DNA from: Wyeomyia smithii
Taxonomy: Eukaryota; Arthropoda; Insecta; Diptera; Culicidae
Assembly: GCF_029784165.1 (NCBI RefSeq)
Contig: NC_073695.1
Span: forward strand, 215,129,493 to 215,193,492
DNA: 64,000 nucleotides
Direction of reading: 5' to 3'
Below are positions 45,539 to 58,037 of the stretch, piece after piece; position 1 is the first letter of the stretch, and each line of letters starts with the position of its first letter. The translations under genes and the position numbers were made by a program. The notes beneath the pieces are model-generated. The model did not search any database. It saw only the letters and a list, made by a program, of their open reading frames with translations, and had not been told where the DNA came from.

Positions 45539-48523
45539 TCAGAATTTGTTGATAATTTGGCTTGACATATTTTCTAATGTTTCTACATTAGTGAGCCCAT
45601 GTTGCACGTTCGTGCCAAACCAGGGAGGACGCTTCAAAATCATTTTCAAAAGTTTATTCTGAATATTTTGAAGTGTCTTCTTCCTGGTTGCACAACAAAT
45701 TGTCCAGATGGGAACTGCATATAACATTGCTGGCCTAAAAATTTGTTTGTAAATTAATAGTTTATTCTTGAGACAAAGTCTAGAATTCCTGTTGATAAGA
45801 GGATACAAACATTTTATATATTTATTGCACTTTTTTTTTTTTTTGGATATTCTCAATGTGTTCCTTGAAAGTAAGATTCTTATCATAAATTAGCCCTAAG
45901 TATTTAACTTGATCAGACCAATTTAAGACTACACCGTTCATCTTAATAACGTGGTTATGGGTGGGTTTGAGAAAAGAAACTCTTGGCTTATGAGGAAAAA
46001 TAATAAGAGCGGGGGCCTAGTGTGGTTGGTAACGTCTCTGCCAACCACGCTCGACGCCTGGGTTCGAATCCCACCGCCGACATAGGTGTCGATGGTTGTG
46101 AGGTGGCGTGATCCACTCACAACCAACCCAACTGGTCTAGATTCAATCCTAGCCGACACCGGGAGATTTTCTGAGGCGAAAAATCTCTGGGATCACGCCT
46201 TCCATCGCATGAGGAAGTAAAGCCGTTGGCGCCGGTCCGTTAATAAACGGGTCGTGAGTTAGGGTCCTGGGTGTGGAGTCGCCTCCCTGGGCGTCGGTGA
46301 TTGGCCACAACAGTGGCGGAACTAGACCGACGGAAAATAAGCGAGAATAAAAAAAAAAAAATGAGGAAAAATAATTAACTGTGTTTTAGAAGCATTAGGG
46401 GAAATCTTCCATTTCTGCAAGTATGAAGAAAATATATCTAAACTTTTTTGTAGCCGACTGCATATAACACGTAGGCTTTTTCTTTTTGCGGAAATGCTTG
46501 TATCGTCACAAAACAGAGATTTCTCACAACCTGGTGGTAAATCAGGAAGATCAGAAGTAAAAATGTTATATAAGATTGGGCCCAAGATACTCTCCTGAGG
46601 CACACCAGCTCTAACAGGCTATCTATTAGATTTACCATTTAGATAGTTAACCTGAAGAGTGCGGTCAGTTAAATAACTTTGTATCATTTTTGTGAGGTAA
46701 AGCGGAAAACTGAAATTTGACATTGTAGCTATTAAACCTTTATGCCAAACACTGTCGAATGCCTTTTCTATATCTAGAAGAGCAGCTCCAGTCGAATAGC
46801 CTTCAGATTTATTAGTTCGAATCATATTTGTTACTCTAAGTAACTGATGAGTAGTGGAATGCCCATGGCGAAAACCAAACTGCTCATTTGCAAAAATTGA
46901 GTTGTCATTAATATGTGTTATCATTCTATTAAAAATTATTCTTTCAAAAAGTTTGCTAATAGAGGAAAGTAAACTAATTGGTCGATAACTTGATGCCTCA
47001 GCTGGATTCTTTTCGGGTTTTAAAATTGGAGTGATTTTGGGATTTTTCCATTTCGTAGGAAAATGTGCTAGTGCAAAGCATCTGTTAAAAATTTTTACCA
47101 AGAAATTTAAAGAGTTTTCGGGAAGTCTTTTGATGAGGATATAGAAAATCCCATCATCTCCTGGTGCTTTCATGTTTTTGAATTTTTTGAGAAGAGTTCG
47201 CACCTCATTCAAGTTTGTTTCCAATACCTCTTCAGAAAGAAATTCTTGAGTGGTGATCTGATCATACTTTTGGTTCACTTCATTTTCAATAGGACTGACT
47301 TCGTTCAGATTGGAGCTATGAACACTCTCAAACTGCTGAGCAAGTTTTTGAGATTTTTGTTCATTCGTTAGAAATATGCAATCACCATCTTTAAGGACTG
47401 GAATGGGCTTCGAAGGTTTCTTAAGAACCTTTGAAATTTTCCAGAAAGATTTTGAATAAGGTTTTAGTTGTTCAACTTCTCTCATGAAATTTTCATTTCG
47501 CAAGAGAGTGAATCTATGTTTGATTTCCTCTTGTAATTCTTGAAAAATAATTTTCAAAGCAGGATCACGAGATCTTTGTTATTGACGTCTCCGTATGTTC
47601 TTCAAACGTATAAGAAGTTGAAGTTCACTGTCAATAATTGGTGCATTTAATTTCACACGAGCCTTAGGAACTGATAAATTCCGGGCATTGAGTATTAAGC
47701 TGCTAAAATTTTCTAATGCTCTGTCAATGTCAGCACTATTTTGTAAAATAATATCATCATTCAAATTTTCCTCGATCGTAGAACGATATCTATCCCAATT
47801 AGTCTTGTGATAATTTAACACAGATCTAGTGGGATTTAAAATAGTTTCATGGGAAATAGAAAATGTTATGGGAAGATGATCAGAATCAAAGTCAGCATGA
47901 GTTAATAAATCACTGCATGAATGGCTTTGATTTGTTAGTACCAAATCAATTGTAGATGGATTTCTAATAGAAGAATAACATGTAGGACCATTTGGAAATA
48001 AAACTGAATAAAATCCAGCCGAGCAATCATTAAACAATATTTTTCCATTGGAATTGCTTTGAGCATTATTCCAAGATCGATGTTTCGCATTAAAATCACC
48101 GATGATTAAAAATTTAGATTTATTTCTTGTGAGTTTTTGCAAATCTCCCTTGAAATAATTTTTTCGCTCACCAGTGCATTGAAAGGGCAGATACACTGCG
48201 GCTATAAATAAAATGCCAATACTTGTTTCAATTTCAATTCCCAAACTCTCGATAACTTTGGTTTCAAGATGGGGTTAAACACGATGTTTTATTCGACGGT
48301 GGATAACTATTGCAACTCCACCACCGGCAACATCAATTCTATCAAACCTATGAACTATAAAATTTGGGTTCTTTTTTAGTTTTATATTTGGCTTTAAAAG
48401 CGTTTCAGTCACAACTGCAATATGCACATCGTGGACTGTTAAAAAATTGAAAAATTCATCCTCTTTCGCTTTTAAAGAGCGAGCATTCCAATTTAAAAAA
48501 TTTACAGCATTATTCAAAATCAT
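45539..48523 (-). pseudogene. Jockey ORF2: endonuclease and reverse transcriptase
   Basis: The start ATG at 48523 overlaps the ORF1 stop by 14 nt. Endonuclease blocks: FLNWNARSL, VVTETLLK, IGDFNAKHRSW, DSDHLPI. RT blocks: NMKAPGDDGI, YRPISLLSSISKLFERI, NEQFGFRHGHST, ALLDIEKAFDSVWH, then PQESILGPILYN and the catalytic box as FCDDTS (Ala of FADD is Cys). Damage: phase break near 48260, another near 47570, in-frame TAG at 46619-46621 just before PVRAGVPQES, and the SINE insertion. The C-terminal piece 45539-45886 lies beyond the SINE. No RNase H, as usual for Jockey. Confidence 0.9.
46007..46360 (+). mobile_element. tRNA-derived SINE, copy 1
   Basis: The head GGGGGCCTAGTGTGGTTGG contains an A box. 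GGTTCGAATCC (about 46072-46082) is a canonical B box. The body has GAAGTAAAGCCGTTGG, a word shared with mosquito Feilai-type SINEs from memory, and it ends in an A-run. The 15-bp duplication ATGAGGAAAAATAAT is exact at 45990-46004 and 46361-46375. It differs from copy 2 by about five bases, so both are young. It depends on a partner LINE for movement. Confidence 0.95.
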
Positions 48524-49529
48524 TGCTGAATTTCAATTTCATAACAATATTAGTTGTAAATTTTATACCTTCTTGAACAGCCTCGTACATCGAGTTACAG
48601 TTCAACAAAACGGACATTAGCTGCAGCATGGATTGTTGAAGGTATTCAATCTTTTCGGGTGTTGGAATACCTAAATCAATACTGGCTGACTTTTCAGCAC
48701 CAAACACGAATAGTTAATTACTGTTTGAATTTGAAATATTACCTGAAAGGATACTGGCATATGAACAGCCTGGTGTTGCCTGAACAAGGTTATTTTTCTG
48801 AAATTTGTTATCTGAATTTAAATTATTACCTACAGACACACCTGCTAATGAAAGTGCTGGTGATGCCTGAACAGTATTGAAAGTCTTTTGATTACCCACA
48901 TTGACAACAGGTCGTTTAGAATTTCTACGTTGTCTGGAAGCAATAATTTTTTACCTTACAAGACAATTAAAGAAATTAGATTTGTGATTTCCCCCACAAT
49001 TTACACATTTGAAACTATTAGTGGTCTCTTCCACGGGGCAGATATCTTTCGTGTGACTAGTGTCACCACAAATCATACATTTTGCAGCCATATGGCAGTT
49101 TCGAGTTCCATGACCATAGGCTTGACAATTCCGACATTGCGTAAGCTTATGGATTCCTCCATGTCTTTTGAATTTTTCCGATTTTTTCGCACGTTAAATA
49201 AAACACGTGCTTTTTCCAAACATTTCAAATTATGTACTTTTGGACGATCAAAATGTACCAAGTAATTTTTCTGGTGTATTCCATTTTGGTTAATTTTGGC
49301 ATTTGCCTTTCGTTTCATCAAAATTACTTGGCTGGGGGCAAAACCAAGTGATTCTGACAAATATTCTTTAATTTCCTCAATAGTTTGATCATTTGAAAGA
49401 CCTTTCAAAACAGCCTTAAACGGTCTCTGGTTTTGGCATCAAAAGAATACAATTTATGCATCTTTTCAGTCAAATACTGTAAAAGATGTTTATGGCCATC
49501 AAAAGATTCGGCCAAAATACGAATTTCGC
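48510..49529 (-). pseudogene. Jockey ORF1 (gag-like), 5' end in gap
   Basis: Order on the minus strand: RNA-binding-like region (GHKHLLQYLTEKMHKLYSF, then AVLKGLSNDQTIEEIKEYL), three zinc knuckles (CRNCQAYGHGTRNC, CMICGDTSHTKDIC, CVNCGGNHKSNFFNC) at about 49140-48960, and a low-complexity tail to the stop at 48510. Phase breaks lie near 49425 and in an A-run near 49190, and an in-frame TAA lies near 48712. The knuckle residues are all intact. Confidence 0.85.
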
Positions 49530-50029
49530 NNNNNNNNNNNNNNNNNNNNNNNNNNNNNNNNNNNNNNNNNNNNNNNNNNNNNNNNNNNNNNNNNNNNNNN
49601 NNNNNNNNNNNNNNNNNNNNNNNNNNNNNNNNNNNNNNNNNNNNNNNNNNNNNNNNNNNNNNNNNNNNNNNNNNNNNNNNNNNNNNNNNNNNNNNNNNNN
49701 NNNNNNNNNNNNNNNNNNNNNNNNNNNNNNNNNNNNNNNNNNNNNNNNNNNNNNNNNNNNNNNNNNNNNNNNNNNNNNNNNNNNNNNNNNNNNNNNNNNN
49801 NNNNNNNNNNNNNNNNNNNNNNNNNNNNNNNNNNNNNNNNNNNNNNNNNNNNNNNNNNNNNNNNNNNNNNNNNNNNNNNNNNNNNNNNNNNNNNNNNNNN
49901 NNNNNNNNNNNNNNNNNNNNNNNNNNNNNNNNNNNNNNNNNNNNNNNNNNNNNNNNNNNNNNNNNNNNNNNNNNNNNNNNNNNNNNNNNNNNNNNNNNNN
50001 NNNNNNNNNNNNNNNNNNNNNNNNNNNNN
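49530..50029. other. Assembly gap, 500 N
   Basis: Exactly 500 unknown bases, a conventional gap size, so the true distance is unknown. The Jockey 5' end lies in or beyond it. Frames that span it are meaningless. Confidence 0.99.
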
Positions 50030-51596
50030 CAAGGAATTGTGCTTGTCCGAAATCTCCATTTCTATCCATCCACAATGGCACTGTTTGTCCGTTGTTTGTT
50101 GTCCACTTCATGTTCAGGTCGGGCGGTACCGTACCGCCGGCCCTATCCGCCATCGCGGCAATTGAGCTAGCTTCACTCCGTAAGGGAAAAAAAAGAACGG
50201 CACTCAAACACAACTTTTTCCGACGGAAAGTTGTTCAGTTCTACAACGTTTGTGAAAAATACTCCGATGACACTCTAGAAAAAAAACCGTTCGTGTCGAG
50301 CGCTTGTCAGCGAATGACTGACTATTTTTGACTAATGAAATAATGGTATTTTTTTGAATAGGTCAATTTATTTTTGCTTCCATGAGCTTAGACTAATATG
50401 ATGTCTCGAAGGTAAAAGTTTTCCTAAAAGTTTGAAACAATACCCATCCTTGAACAATCTCTAAACCTGCGTGTTAGGTACTGTAGAACCTAATAAAAAC
50501 TGATGTCTTGAAAGAAAACATGCCAGTAAAAGCAACAGTACCAGTGGAGTATAGAACCGCAGGTCTCTCGTCGTCTATGATTGCATTGGTACTCTTCTAT
50601 TCGTACTGCAGCAGTACTATTCGTATTGCAGTGGTACACTTTTGTTCGTACATTTCTATTCGTATGCAATTGAGGAAAAACTACAATGCTGCTGTTGATG
50701 GTGATTGAAAGTTTATTTCATAAATATGATTGCCATGAATTACTCAACAAGAATTGTAAATTTTTGCAACGGGTATTTTTTTAATTTTATCTTCGATATT
50801 CACTAAATAATCGTGACCGGATAGTATCGAAAGAGTAAATTCCTATATATATACATTTATAAAAGAGTAAGAACCTGCGAATGCTTGTGATTTTTTAGTT
50901 TATTTAGTAAGATTCGTACAGAATCTCTTTTTATATTTCAAAATTGTTAGATGATATATTATTATTCTAAGCTTTACCATAATAAACGTATATTTCCTGT
51001 CTTCGTAATACAGCGAATGTAGTTGCAGGCAAATTAAAAAATTGTCAAGCAAAAAATAAAAATGTAATTGTGGATTTCTACGATTTTTTGCTGGAACTTG
51101 TTAGAAATTTTGTTCAAAATATTTTCTTATGTTTTCCAATTGATGAACCTTTGTAAGGGCTTCCATATTATTTTGAAAGTAATATCCATACTATAGATTT
51201 GATTTAGTTAGAGTTAAATAAGACAAAACCATTCATTATGATAACGTAAGCATTATTGGATTTGGTTTTTGAGAATATAGAGATGATTCTGACTTTGACG
51301 CATTATAAGAAATTCTTGGTGCTCCTTCAACAAGCACGATATGCTAGTGCCTTGTTAAATAGATATTTTTTTGCACAAAAAAAAAATACTAAAGGCATAA
51401 TATCGCCAAATATAAATGATATTTCTTCGAGTGTTGTTGAATATATTCCAAAAATTGATTTCCAGGGGAGGCTGAAAATAAACACATTGATTCTGTCTGC
51501 AGACTCTGTATATTTTGTAACAAAAAATCCCCTAATTACAGTGTTTAGTCCCACGTCACCATTTCATACAACCCTAGGGCTGTATACCTTGTAGTA
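50030..51596. other. Unassigned; contains a dispersed repeat
   Basis: A minus-strand frame at 50030-50213 enters the gap (KWTTNNGQTVPLWMDRNG) and could be the beginning of the Jockey ORF1 or another element; it cannot be decided. 50370-50600 is a diverged copy of 26838-27065 (shared words GATGTCT.GAAGGT and AAAACTGATGTCTTGA). 50580-50665 repeats TATTCGTA. No gene is recognised in 50700-51596. Confidence 0.4.
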
Positions 51597-52010
51597 TTTG
51601 TAGTGATTTTCTAAAATTTTCCAATGTTCTACAATGTTGTTAACTATAATAAAACAAACAAGTTCACCGAAAAAAGCTAATTTTTATCTCTCAAGTTTAT
51701 ATAGTTATTAAAGATTTTTATTAAAATAATGCACCTATTCATTTACAAATATCTGCATAGCAGACAGCGAGAGACAAAAGCCTATATCTGGACTGAATGA
51801 TGTTTCACTTACACTTCAATATAGAAAAGGTTTAGTCTGCAGATATTTGCTGAGTTCAAAGATATTTGTAAGTAAATTAGTGCAGTGCATTGTTTCAATA
51901 AAAATCGTCAATCGTCATGAAACATGAGATATAAAAATGAACTTTCTTGGATGAAATTGTGTGTTTTGTGAACATTGGAAAATTGTAGAAAATCACCACC
52001 ACATGTTATA
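51597..52010. repeat. Long imperfect inverted repeat
   Basis: 51600-51775 and 51838-52010 are imperfect complements (shared: GTGATTTTCTA.AATTTTCC, and TTTACAAATATCTGCA-type words). The hairpin spans about 400 bp with a ~60-bp loop. A fold-back MITE is likely; no target duplication is seen. Confidence 0.65.
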
Positions 52011-52474
52011 TTAAAACAAATAATTTTTAGTGGCCATCTGTAGAAAGTCCATTTAAAAAGCAGATAGAAGTTGTTTCTTATGAAATATGCAAAACTTTGC
52101 CAAACAAAGTGAATTTTTATATGCAAAAATGAAAAAAGTAAAATTCGCTTTTCACTGTTAAGTAAATTGATCACAAAATTACAGCTTCTATAAAATGGAG
52201 GATAATTAATGGATCAACTTGCCTGGAGGCACTATGGCTCTAAAATCTACGTTTTTAGGTCAAAATAATTTCGATCACGTTGTTGCATTTTTGGAAACAG
52301 TGTGCGCTGGTGACGAGCAAAAAAAAAGTCTCCACTCTGTCTTCACGTTTGATCCAGGAATAGGTGGCCCCTCGTGACGAAAGGCCCGGGGCTAAAACTA
52401 AATTGTTTTAAATGTTTCATTATACTTTTAACATGGTTTTATTTATTTTTAATTTCTTTTTAAATTTTTATTTA

Positions 52475-53427
52475 GGGGAATTGCTCCATTATTCATCTTA
52501 TTAAGCCGATATTCACGAAGAATGCACGGAGTAAACACCAAATTTTCACGAAAGCATTGAACAAATAAACTAAATATGCTTACGTACGCTTATGGAAACG
52601 TTTAGCATTGTATATTTAGTAAAATTAGTTGATTTATCCTGAATTTTGTAAAACAAAACCATTTTTCACAACGCTTCCATATCCATCTCAAAACTTCAAT
52701 CACTGCTCAATTATTCATCTCACGACGCCCCCATATTCATCACACTGTTAATCATGAAACACATTATCATGAATGACGTGTTTACGTGCAAAATTGGTAA
52801 CCTAGGTAACTACCACAGTGCTGTAAATTTATTTCAATTATGTCGGAGTAATTCAACATTTTCAGTATGATTTACTCGTATTAACAGAAAATGATTTGGC
52901 AACTTTTGTTTTTCTTCAAAGCAGTGAAAAGAGATGAAAATATATACAGTTGAAATTTAGGAATTGTAGAAATTCATCTCATATATTTCTGCTAATTCAA
53001 GCTTGTTTTTGGAAATTTGAGGTGAACATTTCAAAGATTAAAGTATTCTTAGTATAGTGAGTGATTTTGTTTAGTGATTGAAATAAAAAGTGTCCCGCTA
53101 GTGATGAAAAAACTTTGGTTGGCTGCTGAACAAGTCCCGTTGTAGCCGCATAGAACGTTTCACGGATTTTGTTCTCTGAGGTAAGTGATTGAATTAAATA
53201 AGTTTTCGAGTGCAGATGCCGGACTATAATATCAAATTTAGTGCTTTTAAATGAGTTTTTGAGGATTATACTTTATGAGGAATCTAAAGTGAACTAAGAA
53301 GAATCCATTCCATGGATTAGCAGATTGGTTCGAAAAGAAAATATGCGTTTTTTCCTGTTTTCAATTGTGTTTACATGTTGAATGAGATGAATATACGAGC
53401 TGAGATGAATAATCCGAGCAGTTCCCC
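52475..53427. mobile_element. TA-flanked element family B, copy 2 (953 bp)
   Basis: Begins GGGGAATTGCTCCATTATTC after TA (52473-52474) and ends GAGCAGTTCCCC before TA (53428-53429), inverted over about 30 bp with mismatches. This is the uninterrupted form of the element at 26069-29320. It is non-coding. Confidence 0.85.
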
Positions 53428-53429
53428 TA

Positions 53430-54453
53430 TTTTAACTTATTTTTGAAATTAAAACAAAAAAATAAAAGTTTTTATTCCTTTTTATTTTATTCTATTTTTT
53501 ATATTTTTATTTATTTTTATATATATTTTCTTTCAGATTTTTCATAATTTTTAATGTTCTCTAATATATTTTAGAATCTTTTACATTCCTTTTTCATTTT
53601 ATCTATTAATTAGATCCATTAACTCGAGTAAAAAATAAACCCAGAAGAAATTATCAAGATGTATTTTGTTTTTCTAGAAATTGGAGTGTTCATGTGGAAA
53701 GATAGATTCATATCACAACTCGAATCAGAAAGGCTTGGTATCACCGCTAGGTGGATTAATTCGGGTTTTTAGTAAAATAATTGAAATACCCAACTATATC
53801 CCTACGAACTACGTGAATTTTCATACTCCTAGCCACCTCGTAAGTGAGTCAAGGGTTCAGAGTTCAATGAAGCTTTCCCGTAAGCAAACGAAGAAATGAC
53901 GAACCTTGCGAGTCATTACCCTGCAAACAATTTTTTTTGTTATAGATGGAGAAATGAAAAACATTTTTTTTATCAAGGACCAAGTTTTAGAAAATGTTAT
54001 CGATTTAGTCATTTTTCAAAATAATTATATTCTAATGAAGTTAAATGATGTAAATAATATTCTGAATCAAAAAGCTTAAAATGATTTATTTCGTAAATCA
54101 ATCCGTTAATAAGTTATTACGGTTTTAAGTTGGGAAAATTAGAAAAAAAAATTGAATTAAACATTAAATAAAAAAAGAGTGGGATTTTCTCTTCAATTTG
54201 TTTTTCTTGAAACTTGACATTATTTCGAAAGCACTGATAAGAAGACATGGATGGAGAAATGAAAAAAAAAATGAATTTTTACTCGAAAGTTTAACTTTAC
54301 ACAATTTTACAAATTTCAATCATGTAGAGAAAAATCAAATTCCAATGATGCAGTATGCTTGTAATAGTAATTTCGAATCATAAAATCTCTGATTGTTTTC
54401 GTTTTTGAGATATTTCAAACTTATATTTAGATATATTCAGTTTTCTATGAAAG
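53430..54453. other. AT-rich, no gene
   Basis: TTTTATTT-rich tract to about 53620, then unique AT-rich sequence with only short frames. Confidence 0.4.
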
Positions 54454-54455
54454 TA

Positions 54456-55319
54456 CCGTGGAATGGGGTGAAATTGATCAGTTGGGTGAAGTTTATCACC
54501 TGAAAATTCGTAATAAAAAATACTAATCAAAAGATATTGCTCTTACAACACAAGTGTTCTTAAACGCAACTTTTGCATGATTCACATACCTGTCAAAGTT
54601 AACCCTTGCATGCCCGGTGTAATTTTTCATATTTTAGAAAAATTCTTCTAACTCAGTCAAAACTCAATCAAATTTTATCAAACAAGTTTCCAAATGTATT
54701 GAATTCACTTAAAGTAATCTTAGTTGAGGGTTAACTACGTCAAATTTAGAGAAGTGAGTCAAGTTTGGTAAAAGCTCAGAAATGTTATTTTCAACAATGA
54801 TCATTCCATACCATATATGTTATACTGATGAATTCGCAGGAAACCACAAAAATTTTAATTTCAGAGGTAGTTTTTGAGCTTTTGCAACAAACCGAATTGA
54901 AATCGATCTAACGATGACCAAATGAGAGCAAATTTAGCAACAAGAAGCTCGTGAACCAATATGAATAAGGTTTAACCTGAAATATCGTTTTCTTTCGTTT
55001 CCAAACTAGCTGTGATTGATATTTTTCAGTTCATAAATCATCATTTATCATAAACTTATCGAAAAAAAGCACATTTCCTACAGAATGTATGGATTTCAAT
55101 GGTGATCAATTTTAACCCAATTTATCTCATAGTACCTTATAGAATTCTCGAATTTATTTCATGAAGTAGACGAGAGAAATTTCACCAATGGTCATAGAGG
55201 TTTACTGGAGCACATACCAGTACTTGTTTTAAAATTATACCATTTCGAGAAAAATGTACATGAAGCTAGTTAATTGGAAAATATTATAAAAATTTGATCA
55301 ATTTCATCCCGTTCCGTGG
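54456..55319. mobile_element. TA-flanked MITE family A, copy 2 (864 bp)
   Basis: Begins CCGTGGAATGGGGTGAAATT after TA (54454-54455) and ends CCCGTTCCGTGG before TA (55320-55321). It is a full-length relative of 19468-20355. Its right TA is also the left TA of the next element. Confidence 0.88.
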
Positions 55320-55321
55320 TA

Positions 55322-56753
55322 CAATCCCCCCACGATTATGGATCACTTAAGAAGATGTATGAATTCAAAAAAATCATTTCTGACCAATTTTATTGTTTAT
55401 AAGTAATCTATAAATATGAGCGGGGGCCTAGTGTGGTTGGTAACGTCTCCGCCAACCACGCTCGACGCCTGGGTTCGAATCCCACCGCCGACATAGGTGT
55501 CGATGGTTGTGAGGTGGCGTGATCCACTCACAACCAACCCAACTGGTCTAGATTAAATCCTAGCCGACACCGGGAGATTTTCTGAGGCGAAAAATCTCTG
55601 GGATCACGCCTTCCATCGCATGAGGAAGTAAAGCCGTTGGCGCCGGTCCGTTAATAAACGGGTCGTGAGTTGGGGTCCTGGGTGTGGAGTCGCCTCCCTG
55701 GGCGTCTGTGATTGGCCACAACAGTGGCGGAACTAGACCGACGGAAAATAAACGAGAATAAAAAAAAATCTATAAATGTTTTCAGTCACAGAAATTTGTA
55801 ATCTTCCACTTCATTGAGCATTTCTTTCCATGTTTTGTGAATATTTCTCAGAAAGAATGTTTATTTTATAACTCTCCAAATACACAATTATGGATCACTT
55901 TTGAGAGCGGTTCTAATTATGAGACATTTCGCATCATATTATGGATCAGCATAATAAAAACAACTTTGGGCAACAAATTCATTCAATAAACCTTATTCAA
56001 ATTATGTAATTTGAAGAAATAACATATTTCAAATCGTATTAAAGATCCAGCATGGCCTGGTCACATTTTATGTGGCTTTTGAGGTTGCAGTTAGATCGAG
56101 AGTCCACGTCTGTCACTCCCGAAGGTAGCAATGAACCATTGTATACGGTACATCATAACAGTTTCCCGCTTTACGTAGCTTTCCTGTCCCTCGTGCCTTG
56201 GAAACAATATTTTACAAAGGCTCAGCACTGTTTAGCTTCCGTTTAGAGCTCAATAGAAGTTGAGAGGGTGTTTTAATTGGTGAAAATCACATTTGAATCG
56301 GAGTGATCCATATTTATAGAGAACTATCTTGTCTCGGTCCCTATTATGGTACACTTAGAAAATAACTAGTTTTTACAGAAAAATCGTTATCAACTATCAA
56401 CATTTTGATGAATCATGAAGAACTTACCTTGATCTTTGTGTATGGGTTATTTTTTGCACGAGAATTAGCGATTATATGACATATGAACCTTATGAATGAT
56501 GAGCGTGCTACTTACGCTGATTGAGAAAAACGACAAATATTTTGATAGATTCTGAAAGACAATATTTCACGCCTATAAAAACACATCAACCTAGGAATAA
56601 GAACGATGTTTTCTGTGTTTAAAGCTAGCAAAGATGGCATATTTTACTGCAAAAATGTTACATGCCTTCGAACCGCTAGTTTAACTGAGTTAAATAACAT
56701 GAGACACAAAAGTGATCCGTAATTGTGGGAGTTTCATAATTGTGGGGGGAGTG
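55322..56753. mobile_element. TA-flanked element with CCCCCCAC ends
   Basis: Left end CAATCCCCCCACGATTATGG, right end the complement of CACTCCCCCCACAATTATG, with TA at 55320-55321 and 56754-56755. The word ATTATGGATCAC recurs inside (near 55334, 55887 and 55939), fitting subterminal transposase sites. A SINE (55418-55767) is nested in it, so the original length was about 1.07 kb. A 64-codon frame at 56052-56246 has no known domain. Confidence 0.75.
55418..55767 (+). mobile_element. tRNA-derived SINE, copy 2
   Basis: Same SINE as 46007-46360 with about five differences over 350 bp, same orientation, A-rich end. The short duplication ATCTATAAAT lies at 55406-55415 and 55768-55777. It is inserted in the CCCCCCAC element. 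Confidence 0.93.
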
Positions 56754-56792
56754 TACACTCTTTTGTGAGCTTTTTGTGCTTTTTAATTAAAA

Positions 56793-58037
56793 TCTTAAAC
56801 ATATAAAAATGCAGCTCTATCTGTCTGTCTGATCCATACAGGCTCGGAAACTACTGAACCGATCGGTGTGAAATTTTGTATATAGGAGTTTCAGGGGCCG
56901 GGGAAAGTTATTAAGATATTTCGAGACCCCTTTCTATTTAGGAAGTGAGGCCCCCATGCAAATGAAACACAAATTTCTCCCAACTCGAGAACCAATGAAG
57001 CAAGTAAAACAAAATTCGGCAAGTCAATGTTTTCAGGCGTAACAAATATGTCCATGGTGGTTAAACATCCCTCTCTCTTTCGTCAGAGAGGGGTCTCATA
57101 CAAATGAAACACAAAATTCTGCACATCTCGAGAATTAATCAAGTAAATGGAACCAAATTTGGCATGTAAAAGTTCTTAAAGCTGCAAAATATTTCCATGA
57201 TGGTGCGACACCCTCCCTGTTCTGAAAAAGAGGGCTTCCATACAAATGAAACACAAATTTTTTCACAACTTGAGAACCTATCAAGTAAATGGCACCAAAT
57301 TTGATAAGTGAAGGTTTTTAGGAGCAAAACCATATTCTCGTGGTGTTTCGACACCCCTCCCTTTTCTTAAAAAAGGGCTCTTTTACAAATCGAACAAGAA
57401 TTTCTATTGTGATTTGACACTTCTCCGTACTTTGAAAAAGGGCGTATCCCAGTCAATTTGAATAGATATTTCAACCAGTTTTTCCGGAAAACAGCCTAAA
57501 ACGATCGGGATGATGCACAGGAGCCAAAAATCGACTCCAAAGGTCATATGTCCAATTTAACCCTGGGAATTTCCGCAATCAGGATAATTCACTGAAAAAA
57601 ACAGCCGAAAATGACCAAATAAATATTTCCGGAACGGTAATGATGCCATTTTGAAGTCCAACATGACGACTCCCGGTTGCTGGGAAAAAGTCTAAAGTGA
57701 CCAAATACCACAGAAGCCCAAAATCGACCCCTGACACCATGTCGAATTCAAAGATGACGACTCTTGGTTTCTGAAACAGCTGATAATTACCGAGGTATTC
57801 AATATGGATATTTCAAGAATCGAGGTGATGTACAAAAGTCAAAAGCTAGGATGTTGTCATTCTGATAAAACCAATAAATTCGAACGATTTGTCTTTTAAC
57901 CCTGATCGTATCCAATATTCGATTCGTCATGCATTTGCATACTATAAACAAACCGCAAGGAATCAATCAATTCAGAATGCTTAAAATTATTTTAATAAAG
58001 AAAAAATGGGCGGAACGAAGTTCGCCGAATCAGCTAG
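56793..58037 (+). mobile_element. Non-autonomous Helitron with internal repeats
   Basis: Starts TCTTAAACATATAAAAATG after A and ends CTAG (58034-58037) before T. The hairpin GGCGGAACGAAGTTCGCC (58009-58026) lies 7 nt before CTAG. The TCTGTCTGTCTG start and the GCGAAGTTCGCCG end are features I associate with insect Helitrons. Inside, a ~142-bp unit carrying ACAAATGAAACACAAA is repeated about 3.5 times (56935-57400). It has no Rep/helicase. Confidence 0.8.

Larger units (their letters stand above)
45480..49529 (-). mobile_element. Jockey-type LINE, split by SINE and gap
   Basis: Minus-strand element with ORF1 (49529-48510), ORF2 (48523-45539) and a short 3' region. Its 5' end is lost in the assembly gap. 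A 354-bp SINE sits in the RT C-terminal part at 46007-46360, and the Jockey pieces resume exactly on either side of its target duplication. The 3' side meets the poly(A) end of the plus-strand RNase H LINE at about 45450-45480. Confidence 0.9.

Noticed and set aside
46007..46100. Functional tRNA gene in the SINE
   Set aside because: A and B boxes are intact, but the sequence continues into a SINE body with an A-rich end and target duplications.
49433..50331. Long frames across the N gap
   Set aside because: They exist only because 500 N translate as unknown residues.
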